From an uncultured Oscillospiraceae bacterium (GTDB lineage Bacteria > Bacillota > Clostridia > UBA1212 > SIG427): DNA of 11,674 bases. The position numbers and the translations under genes are program-made. The stretch is taken from assembly GCA_902465325.1 (NCBI GenBank), contig CABQMV010000062.1, forward strand, positions 1 through 11,674, read 5' to 3'. Position 1 is the first letter of the stretch. Every line of letters begins with the position of its first letter. Below, piece after piece: positions 5,284 to 11,674 of this stretch. Under the pieces are notes generated by a model. It was not told the origin of the DNA. It saw only the letters and a program-made list of their open reading frames with translations, and ran no database searches.

Positions 5284-6726
5284 ATGAATCAGCACAACAT
5301 GGCCATGCTCTGCGACTTTTATGAGCTCACCATGGCAAACGGGTATTATAAAAATGGATTTTACAAAAAGCAAACCTATTTTGATGTGTTTTTCAGAAAA
5401 ATTCCCGATGGAGGAGGCTTTGCCATTGCCGCCGGTATAGAGCAGCTGATGCAGTATATACGGGAGCTGCATTTCACTCAAAAGGATATTGCCTTCCTTC
5501 AGGGAAAAAATTTATTTGATGAGGCATTTCTGAATTATCTGGAAAACTTTCATTTTACCGGAGATATTTATGCAGTACCGGAAGGAACACCCGTATTTCC
5601 CGGAGAACCGATTCTGACAGTCCGGGCCCCCGCCATTGAAGCTCAGCTCATTGAGACCTTTACGCTGCTGACGCTGAATCACCAGACCTTGATTGCCACC
5701 AAAGCCAATCGCATTGTGCGGGCAGCCCAGGGACGGACGGTGTTAGAGTTTGGCTCCAGAAGAGCCCAGGGCGCTGACGGCGCAGTGGCAGGAGCACGGG
5801 CCGCCTTTATCGGAGGCTGTAAAGGGACTGCCTGTGTCCTCACCGATCAAATGTACCAGGTGCCGGCAAGCGGCACCATGGCCCATTCCTGGATCCAGAT
5901 GTTTGACTCAGAATATGAAGCATTTAAAACCTATTGCCAGCTCTATCCTCATTCTACTGTACTTTTGGTAGACACCTATAACACATTGAAAAGCGGCGTT
6001 CCCAACGCCATCCGGGCCTTCCGGGAAGTACTGCTCCCCCAGGGAATTACAGAGTTTGGAATCCGCCTGGATTCCGGAGATATTTCCTATCTGTCTAAAA
6101 AAGCCCGGAAAATGCTGGACGAGGCCGGTCTTCCTCAGTGTAAAATTGTGGCTTCGAATTCTCTGGATGAATACTTGATTCGGGATTTAATTATGCAGGG
6201 CGCACAAATCGATACCTTTGGCGTGGGAGAAAGACTGATCACTTCCAAAAGTGCTCCGGTATTCGGCGGCATCTATAAACTGGTGGCAGTGGAAGATGAA
6301 ACCGGTAAAATACTTCCCAAAATAAAAATCAGTGAAAATACCGCTAAAATCACCAACCCTCATTTTAAAAAGGTATTCCGCCTGTATGATAAAGAAAGCG
6401 GCAAAGCGCTGGCAGATCAAATCTGTCTTCATGATGAAACCATTGCGCCTGATGAGCCCCTTACCATATTTGATCCGGAGGCAGTCTGGAAAACAAAGAC
6501 ACTGACAAATTTTACAGCCCGGGAGCTTCAGGTCCCCCTATTCAAAAATGGGCGTCAAGTATACGTATCGCCACCCATTGAAAAAATTCAGGCCTATTGC
6601 CAGGAACAGGTAGAATCGCTCTGGGACGAAGTCAAACGCTTTGAAAACCCCCACAGCTATTACGTGGATCTGTCCCAAAAACTCTGGGATTTAAAAACAC
6701 AGATGCTGAAGCGCCACGGAATATAA
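5284..6726 (+). CDS. pncB: Nicotinate phosphoribosyltransferase
   Basis: The 480-residue protein converts nicotinate and PRPP, with ATP, to nicotinate mononucleotide, the entry of the Preiss-Handler NAD salvage route. Recognisable elements are the N-terminal DFYELTMA, the active-site EFGSRRAQ at 155-162, GTMAHSW with the probable phosphorylated His201, LVDTYNTLKSG, RLDSGD and GVGERLITS. Its length suits the longer bacterial form. GGAG at 5268-5271 precedes the ATG by 12 bases, slightly far. The gene begins 46 bases after the nicotinamidase stop with no terminator between, so the two probably form an operon turning nicotinamide into a NAD precursor. Confidence 0.96.
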   Translation: MNQHNMAMLCDFYELTMANGYYKNGFYKKQTYFDVFFRKIPDGGGFAIAAGIEQLMQYIRELHFTQKDIAFLQGKNLFDEAFLNYLENFHFTGDIYAVPEGTPVFPGEPILTVRAPAIEAQLIETFTLLTLNHQTLIATKANRIVRAAQGRTVLEFGSRRAQGADGAVAGARAAFIGGCKGTACVLTDQMYQVPASGTMAHSWIQMFDSEYEAFKTYCQLYPHSTVLLVDTYNTLKSGVPNAIRAFREVLLPQGITEFGIRLDSGDISYLSKKARKMLDEAGLPQCKIVASNSLDEYLIRDLIMQGAQIDTFGVGERLITSKSAPVFGGIYKLVAVEDETGKILPKIKISENTAKITNPHFKKVFRLYDKESGKALADQICLHDETIAPDEPLTIFDPEAVWKTKTLTNFTARELQVPLFKNGRQVYVSPPIEKIQAYCQEQVESLWDEVKRFENPHSYYVDLSQKLWDLKTQMLKRHGI

Positions 6727-6729
6727 AGA

Positions 6730-6767
6730 AAGCCCGTGTATTCCGGTCATAAGAAATACACGGGCTT
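6730..6767. terminator. Shared terminator between converging pncB and flavodiiron genes
   Basis: AAGCCCGTGTATT (6730-6742) and AATACACGGGCTT (6755-6767) form a perfect 13-bp stem with a 12-base loop. It lies between the two converging stop codons. The minus-strand side ends in TTTCTTTAT, so it is a better terminator for the flavodiiron gene. On the plus side the T run is short. Confidence 0.8.
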
Positions 6768-6784
6768 GTACATAGAAAAACCGC

Positions 6785-8638
6785 TTACTTTAAAGGCTCA
6801 AAATCTTCCGCCCCGTGTTTGCAAAGAGGGCAAACAAAATCCGGCGGCAGCGTCTCTCCTTCATATACATAGCCGCAGATTTTGCAGACATATCCCTTTT
6901 TTGCCTGTCCCGCAGGCCGGGGCTTTGGTTTGATATTTTTAAAATAATAGTCATACGTTACAGACGGTTCTCCAGACAGGACCCGCGCCTCTGTTATATC
7001 CGCTGTAAAAAGCGTATGAGTGCCGCAGTCCTCCGACTGAATCACCTTGCCGGAAAGGAAGGCATTGGTGTATTCCTGTATATATCGGATCCCGTTTTCA
7101 CTTCTGACTGTCTTCCCCCCATACTCTGAAAACTTGTCCGTATCCAGGCCGCTCTGAAAGCCAAATTGCTGAAAGATTTTAAAGGGCGTATCTTCTGTCA
7201 GTACAGAAATATTAAATTTTCCTGTCCTTAGGATCATATCATGGGTATAATTCCCTTTGTTGACTGCAATGGCAATTCGCTTGGGACTATCTGTTACCTG
7301 CATCACGGTATTGATAATACAGCCGTTATCCTTTTCTCCTTCTTTAGCCGAAAGAACAAACAGACCATAAGAAATCTTAAACATGGCTTCCGGCTCGATC
7401 TTCCGCTCTTCTCCGGAGCCCGCCCCAATCTTTTCAGGGAACATAGAGGCAAAGATCGCATCCGCCAAAGCGTACAGCTGAGGCAGCTGCTCCTCCTTCA
7501 GAGAAGATTTCAGAGAAAGCGTCTCCTCCAGTATTGTAATATTTTTCATGGAAGAAAGAATTTTCCGCATCAATTCCCCTGCCGTGGCAGCCCAGGAGCC
7601 ATTTTCAATGACCGCTACCGTCCGGTTTTGGAGATTATGCGCCTTCAAATCCAGCAACACCGTCTCCATATTGCAAAAAATACCTGCATTGTAGGTCGTA
7701 GACGCAAATATAATATGGCTGCAGCGGAAGGCCTCCGACACAATAACAGAAGGATGTGTTTCGGAAACATCATACATTACCACATTGCGGACGCCTCTCT
7801 CCGAAAGTCGAGATGCAATAATTTCCGCAGTATTCTCCGTATTTCCGTATACAGAAGCATATACCACCATAACGGCAGTCTCCTCGGGGGTATAGGTACT
7901 CCATTTATTATATTTATCAATAAAATGACTGATATTCTTTCGCCAGACAGGTCCGTGCAGAGGACAAATCTTTTCAATTTCTAAAGCAGAAGCCTTCTTC
8001 AAAAGGGCCTGCACCTGAGTCCCGTACTTTCCTACAATATTTGTATAATATCTTCTGGCATCCCCCATCCAGTCTCTGTCAAAATCCACCTGGTCCGCAA
8101 ACAGATTTCCGTCCAGAGCGCCGAAGCTGCCAAAGGCATCTGCAGAGTAGAGAATTTTCTCTGTTTCGTCATACGTCACCATCGCCTCCGGCCAGTGGAC
8201 CATCGGCGCCATCACAAAGAGAAACCGATGCCGTCCTGTGGAAAGAGTGTCTCCTTCCTTAACCAAAATCGCTCTCGCATCAATATCAAAGGTAAAAAAC
8301 TGCTTAATCATCGCCACCGTTTTGGTGTTTCCGATAATTTTAACCTCCGGGTGGCGAAGAACCAGCTCCTGCATGGTGGCACAGTGGTCCGGCTCCATGT
8401 GATTGACAATCAAATAGTCCAGCTTCCGTCCCGACAGCAAATATTCCAGGTTTTCAAAGAAAATTCCGCTGACAGACTTATCTACCGTATCTAATAAAAC
8501 CGTTTTTTCATCTAAAATCAGATAGGAGTTATAGGAAACTCCGCGGGGGATAGGAAAAACATTTTCAAAAAGCGCCAGTCGCCGGTCGTTGCCTCCAATC
8601 CAGAAAGTATCCTGATTGATTTCTTTTACACAGTACAT
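6785..8638 (-). CDS. Flavodiiron protein fused to flavin reductase and rubredoxin
   Basis: This 617-residue cytosolic protein has four modules. Residues 1-245 are a metallo-beta-lactamase-type diiron domain with probable ligands His80, Glu82 and Asp84 (NHMEPDH), His148, Asp167 and His228. Residues 255-400 are a flavodoxin domain with the FMN loop SVYGNTENT (262-270). Residues 415-570 resemble the flavin reductase of high-molecular-weight rubredoxin (Hrb). Residues 583-617 are a short rubredoxin with Cys585, Cys588, Cys603 and Cys606. The core reduces O2 to water and/or NO to N2O. The extra modules should take electrons from NAD(P)H and pass them on. In Moorella the FprA and Hrb parts are separate, neighbouring genes. 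AAGGAGGAG precedes the ATG at 8638. The gene is monocistronic. Confidence 0.95.
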   Translation of the reverse strand: MYCVKEINQDTFWIGGNDRRLALFENVFPIPRGVSYNSYLILDEKTVLLDTVDKSVSGIFFENLEYLLSGRKLDYLIVNHMEPDHCATMQELVLRHPEVKIIGNTKTVAMIKQFFTFDIDARAILVKEGDTLSTGRHRFLFVMAPMVHWPEAMVTYDETEKILYSADAFGSFGALDGNLFADQVDFDRDWMGDARRYYTNIVGKYGTQVQALLKKASALEIEKICPLHGPVWRKNISHFIDKYNKWSTYTPEETAVMVVYASVYGNTENTAEIIASRLSERGVRNVVMYDVSETHPSVIVSEAFRCSHIIFASTTYNAGIFCNMETVLLDLKAHNLQNRTVAVIENGSWAATAGELMRKILSSMKNITILEETLSLKSSLKEEQLPQLYALADAIFASMFPEKIGAGSGEERKIEPEAMFKISYGLFVLSAKEGEKDNGCIINTVMQVTDSPKRIAIAVNKGNYTHDMILRTGKFNISVLTEDTPFKIFQQFGFQSGLDTDKFSEYGGKTVRSENGIRYIQEYTNAFLSGKVIQSEDCGTHTLFTADITEARVLSGEPSVTYDYYFKNIKPKPRPAGQAKKGYVCKICGYVYEGETLPPDFVCPLCKHGAEDFEPLK

Positions 8639-8673
8639 AGGCTCCTCCTTAATTTTATTAACTCACAGAATAT

Positions 8674-8701
8674 ATTTTACCACAAAAAGACGGCTTTACA
8701 A
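8674..8701 (-). promoter_or_regulatory. Promoter of the flavodiiron gene
   Basis: On the minus strand TTGTAA (8701-8696) and TAAAAT (8679-8674) are 16 bases apart, and the -10 box is extended by TGG. The start point would be near 8667, giving a leader of about 29 bases. Confidence 0.6.
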
Positions 8702-8723
8702 CTATTGTCAAAATGCGTATAAT
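8695..8723 (+). promoter_or_regulatory. Promoter of the unknown membrane protein gene
   Basis: TTTACA (8695-8700) and consensus TATAAT (8718-8723) are exactly 17 bases apart. Its -35 box overlaps the -35 box of the divergent flavodiiron promoter. Transcription from near 8730 leaves a leader of about 36 bases. Confidence 0.75.
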
Positions 8724-8765
8724 AATCAAGTCTACATTAATTTTAGAAACGGAGCGCCCGCTTGT

Positions 8766-9605
8766 ATGATTCAGATAGGTGAAACAAAAAAATATATGAT
8801 CAATCCTCAAAAGACCATTGAACGGGCTTTTGAAGGATCTTATGTAAGCTCTCTGGAAAAGATGCCCGCTGCACCGCCGGATTATATGGCCTCCATATGG
8901 GGCGCTGCCAGCGTATTATTTGTAGCGATTTTATACTATATCACTGCTGTGGAGGCAACGGCAAAAAATGAAAGCGCAGGGCTTTGGTACGCCCTTTCCG
9001 CTGTCTGCGTAGCCATTCCTTTGGTTGTAATATTTAAGCTCTACAAATCCCACAAAGCGTTTAAAAGCGCCTCCGGAGGAGAAGACAAAAAGGAAACGGA
9101 GCGCAGAAGGTTTTATGATTTACTGAAATATGACTCTCAGCCGGAGAGCATTTCCGCTACAGAGTTTACAAAGGTGATCTCCCCCATGCTGGGCAAACAG
9201 AGCAAGGAGCTGTACAATAGCGGAATTCGCCGGATTTCCGAATATCTGGCTACCGTTAACAATCCCGATGACCTGTGCTGCAAGCTGCTGACTCCCTTTG
9301 GCAGTGTTTTTAATCAGCCCAAAAAGCGGTTTTATATGTCTGTTACGGAAGGTGCTGTGCATTTTACCGATTTTGACTTTGCAAATCCGAAGGGAGAAAT
9401 CACCTGTTCTCCTGAGGACGTGGTTTCCTTTGGCCAGTATGCCAAGTATCCGCAAAACATTGCCGCCCCGGGCAGCGGTAAAATACGCTCTGACGCTTTG
9501 ATTCTGGAAATTCAGGATCAGGAAAGCCATTTATATTTTGAGTTCCTGCCCCAGGATATAGCACGGATCAGAAAGACATTCTCCGGCAAGAAAGAAATCA
9601 AATAG
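8766..9605 (+). CDS. Unrecognised membrane protein, two N-terminal helices
   Basis: I do not recognise this 279-residue protein. Two hydrophobic segments lie near residues 40-63 and 72-93, with a short linker. A charged region follows (KDEDKKETERRR-like composition, about 100-115) and then a soluble C-terminal half of about 165 residues. The end, roughly 190-272, alternates short hydrophobic strands with turns and closes in an amphipathic helix (PQDIARIRKTF). That pattern could be a PH-like or YcxB-like domain, which is inference only. The start at 8766 has GGAG 11 bases upstream and suits the promoter. A later ATG at 8796 is possible. Its promoter is back to back with that of the flavodiiron gene, and it converges on the next gene with a 2-base gap. 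Confidence 0.85.
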   Translation: MIQIGETKKYMINPQKTIERAFEGSYVSSLEKMPAAPPDYMASIWGAASVLFVAILYYITAVEATAKNESAGLWYALSAVCVAIPLVVIFKLYKSHKAFKSASGGEDKKETERRRFYDLLKYDSQPESISATEFTKVISPMLGKQSKELYNSGIRRISEYLATVNNPDDLCCKLLTPFGSVFNQPKKRFYMSVTEGAVHFTDFDFANPKGEITCSPEDVVSFGQYAKYPQNIAAPGSGKIRSDALILEIQDQESHLYFEFLPQDIARIRKTFSGKKEIK

Positions 9606-9607
9606 GT

Positions 9608-10105
9608 TTATTTGCCATAGATATGCCGCTTAGGATCATACACCGGAGCGGCTTTATTTTTTTCCCTTCTCCTGCCTCTTTTTGCGCCGCGTATTTTTTG
9701 CCCCAGCGAAAGTCCGGCCATGCCGCTGATAGTTCCCAGTAAAGCGCCGCAGAGCAGAAGAGTGATAATGTCTTTATCCATATAGACCCTTCCCTCCAGG
9801 CACCAGCGTACCGCTGTAATAACCGCCATATAGAGAAAACCGGCAAGACTGCCGCCAACCCAGCCTAGATTTTCCTCCGGCGCCGTAGTAAGAATACCGG
9901 ACAATACAATACTGAGAGCCACTGTAATCAACACCGCAGGCGACAGGTATTCCTCTGGAAAATCGGTCAGTGCCATAGCGGCAGAAAGAATCAGCGCAAT
10001 GGGTACGGTCAAAAGGAAAGAAAACAGAAAGCCCCTTATCAGAGATTTAATTCTCTTCTTTATTATATTATCACTTTTATATGATGTTTTTGAACACTTT
10101 TTCAT
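9608..10105 (-). CDS. Small four-helix membrane protein, DUF3792/TIGR04086-like
   Basis: The 165-residue product has a basic N-terminus and four hydrophobic segments near residues 22-45, 55-75, 82-101 and 112-135. It ends in a basic tail (RGAKRGRRREKNK). Length, topology and the glycine-rich last two helices fit the TIGR04086/DUF3792 family of Clostridia and Bacilli, whose function is unknown. That assignment is from memory of the family's shape. GGTGA lies about ten bases before the ATG at 10105. I see no good sigma-A promoter in the 60 bases upstream, which it shares with the divergent phosphoesterase gene. Confidence 0.8.
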   Translation of the reverse strand: MKKCSKTSYKSDNIIKKRIKSLIRGFLFSFLLTVPIALILSAAMALTDFPEEYLSPAVLITVALSIVLSGILTTAPEENLGWVGGSLAGFLYMAVITAVRWCLEGRVYMDKDIITLLLCGALLGTISGMAGLSLGQKIRGAKRGRRREKNKAAPVYDPKRHIYGK

Positions 10106-10146
10106 AGAAAATTCACCAAACTTAAATTATTTTCGTTTCAAATGTA

Positions 10147-10155
10147 TGCTATAAT
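10147..10155 (+). promoter_or_regulatory. Extended -10 promoter directly before the phosphoesterase start
   Basis: TGCTATAAT combines a TGn extension with a consensus -10 box. The -35 region (TTATTT at 10127-10132) is poor, as is common with extended -10 promoters. The start point would fall near 10162, four bases before the chosen ATG. Confidence 0.6.
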
Positions 10156-10165
10156 CGTTAGTATT

Positions 10166-11050
10166 ATGAAAGAAACTACCATAGCCTTTATGAGCGATAA
10201 TCATATAAGAGCAGAGGCCCCCGGAGACCTTTCAGAGAAAAACCTCCGGGAAGCGTTGTCCTGGTATAGGAGCCACGGATCCGGACCGGACGCCATTGCT
10301 GTCGCAGGCGACCTCTCTAACGACGGCAAACCGGAGCAATACAGCCGTTATATGGAAATCCTGCGAGACTTTGTCTCTCCGGATACCTGCTTCACCGGCT
10401 GCATGGGAAATCATGAATGGTACCTGTGGGGATGGGGCTGCAATATTCTTGCCAACCATGCCACCCAGCAACTGCAGGAGCTTTTTACCCAGGGCACCGG
10501 TTTGGCTGTGGAATCCGATACAGAGATAAACGGATTTCATATTCTCTGTGCCTCTCCCGACAACGAGCTGGTATGCTACCGAAAAAGGGAGCCCTTTTTG
10601 ACCCGTCACATTCAGAGGGCTCAGGCAGAGGATCCGCAGAAGCCTATTTTTCTGGTATGTCACATGGGACCCCAAGATACAGTAATTGGCACGATTGACC
10701 CGGAAACGGGCTCCTCTGATTTTCTGGCTCCCGACTGGAGTCCAGAGTTCCTGTCTCTTATGGAAAACACGCCCCAGCTTATCTACATAGCCGGCCATAC
10801 GCACGCCGATATTGCAGATCCGCGTTCTATTTACCAGAAAAACTATACTGTAGTAAACTGCGGCTGCGCCGGAGAAGATGTGAAAACAGGCCTGCTGGCC
10901 CGGATCTCCGCAGACAACATTGTCACGATAGAGCGGATACATTTCGCCGATGGAACCTATGCCGGTCCCCCTTGGATCATTGACATTCCGGCGGCAGTAA
11001 AGGACAGAAGAAACTTCCGATATATACAAACTAATAGAAATGAAATGTGA
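10166..11050 (+). CDS. Cytosolic calcineurin-like metallophosphoesterase
   Basis: The 294-residue protein carries the motif series of calcineurin-like phosphoesterases: Asp11 and His13 (SDNH), Gly-Asp at 48-49 (GDLSNDG), GNHE at 81-84, His166 (VCH), and GHTH at 210-213. These residues bind two metal ions, usually Mn or Fe, to hydrolyse phosphate mono- or diesters. The substrate is unknown. There is no signal peptide, so it should stay in the cytosol. The ATG at 10166 begins just before the first strand of the fold. The ATG at 10142 would lie upstream of the predicted transcription start. No Shine-Dalgarno site is visible. The next gene, 14 bases on, encodes a paralogue with a lipoprotein signal. 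Confidence 0.9.
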   Translation: MKETTIAFMSDNHIRAEAPGDLSEKNLREALSWYRSHGSGPDAIAVAGDLSNDGKPEQYSRYMEILRDFVSPDTCFTGCMGNHEWYLWGWGCNILANHATQQLQELFTQGTGLAVESDTEINGFHILCASPDNELVCYRKREPFLTRHIQRAQAEDPQKPIFLVCHMGPQDTVIGTIDPETGSSDFLAPDWSPEFLSLMENTPQLIYIAGHTHADIADPRSIYQKNYTVVNCGCAGEDVKTGLLARISADNIVTIERIHFADGTYAGPPWIIDIPAAVKDRRNFRYIQTNRNEM

Positions 11051-11064
11051 ACGGAGGAAGAAAA

Positions 11065-11674
11065 ATGTTCAAAAGTAGAAATTGGAAAATCGCTTCAGTC
11101 TGCGCCTTTATTTTTATTTTAGGCGGTATTTTGATGCTTGGTCTGTCCGGCTGTCAGGAATCCGGGCCTGTGGCCATTCTTTTTGGAAGCGATGCACATG
11201 TGGATGTAACTGACATGGATTCGTCCAGTATGCTGAGAAAAGTGGTGAAGCATGCCTATGAAAAGGAACCGGAGCTGGACGCCATGGTCATGGTAGGGGA
11301 TCTGGTGAACAATGGAACAGATGAAGAATACTCTACATTTATGTCCATCCTGAAGGACATAAAAAAAGACGATACCAAATTTACAGCCTGTATGGGAAAC
11401 CACGAATGGTACAAATATGGCTGGGGAGTAAATGTACTGGCAAATGCCGGTATGTCTGAGGAAATGCAGAGCATGTTTGAATCCTATACCAAGTGCGGCA
11501 TAGAGTCCGATATAAAGGTAAAAGGTATTCATATTATTTCCGTATCCCCTGACAATGAAATGGATGTTTACCATACCAGAGAAGCCTACGCCAGAAAGCA
11601 AATTGAAGCGGCGGCCAAAGAAGATCCTGACAAACCTATCTTTTTTGTCGCCCATAAAAACGTAGACCATACAG
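11065..11674 (+). CDS. Lipoprotein calcineurin-like metallophosphoesterase (partial)
   Basis: The frame is open from ATG 11065 to the window edge (203 codons, C-terminus missing). GGAGGA lies six bases upstream. The N-terminus has basic residues, a hydrophobic stretch at about 11-27 and the lipobox LSGC (27-30), so Cys30 should be lipidated and the enzyme anchored outside the membrane. The metal motifs follow: Asp43 and His45 (SDAH), GD at 78-79 and GNHE at 111-114. Sequence from ACMGNHEWY through SPDNE to DPDKPIFFVAH parallels the preceding gene closely, so the pair arose by duplication. It probably shares a transcript with that gene. The GHxH motif would lie beyond the window. Confidence 0.92.
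   Translation, partial: MFKSRNWKIASVCAFIFILGGILMLGLSGCQESGPVAILFGSDAHVDVTDMDSSSMLRKVVKHAYEKEPELDAMVMVGDLVNNGTDEEYSTFMSILKDIKKDDTKFTACMGNHEWYKYGWGVNVLANAGMSEEMQSMFESYTKCGIESDIKVKGIHIISVSPDNEMDVYHTREAYARKQIEAAAKEDPDKPIFFVAHKNVDHT

Noticed and set aside
7241..7984. A 247-codon plus-strand open frame
   Set aside because: It is fully antisense to the flavodiiron gene, rich in Arg and His, and has no recognisable domain or start site.
10232..11029. A 265-codon minus-strand open frame
   Set aside because: It is antisense to the metallophosphoesterase, whose metal motifs are complete. No start signals support it.
11119..11670. A 183-codon minus-strand open frame at the right end
   Set aside because: It is antisense to the lipoprotein phosphoesterase, which has a ribosome binding site, lipobox and metal motifs.

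Overview
The window looks like chromosome of an anaerobic member of the Clostridia (Bacillota). The evidence is dense Shine-Dalgarno sites (AGGAGG type), sigma-A promoters, biotin salvage through birA-bioY, a stand-alone rubredoxin, and a large flavodiiron protein carrying its own flavin reductase and rubredoxin. No gene allows a confident genus call.

Left end (1-910). A truncated gene on the minus strand resembles accessory genes of integrative or conjugative elements. It is preceded by what looks like an attenuator-type leader: promoter, start-proximal hairpin, 32-codon leader ORF, terminator hairpin, and a leader stop codon overlapping the next Shine-Dalgarno site. Beside it lies a two-gene tRNA operon (Thr-Tyr, minus strand) with a near-consensus promoter and a perfect hairpin terminator, so this may be one end of an integrated element.

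Transport and redox (900-3010). A sodium-coupled transporter of the NSS family has its ribosome binding site inside an 8-bp inverted repeat. A 51-residue rubredoxin follows, with its own promoter and terminator, and then a small thioredoxin.

Biotin and NAD salvage (3004-6770). birA and bioY form a minus-strand operon. A BirA-type operator overlaps the birA -35 box, which indicates autoregulation by biotin status. Divergent from it are a nicotinamidase-like cysteine hydrolase and nicotinate phosphoribosyltransferase, together converting nicotinamide to nicotinate mononucleotide. A 13-bp hairpin closes this block.

Oxygen/NO defence (6785-8638). One polypeptide combines the FprA flavodiiron core, a flavin reductase and a short rubredoxin, so electron entry and O2/NO reduction are fused. 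Its promoter appears to share an overlapping -35 box with the divergent promoter of an unrecognised membrane protein gene.

Right end (8766-11674). This part holds the unknown membrane protein, a small four-helix membrane protein (DUF3792/TIGR04086-like), and two adjacent paralogous calcineurin-like phosphoesterases. The first is cytosolic and probably read from a nearly leaderless mRNA. The second has a lipoprotein signal and is cut off by the window edge.
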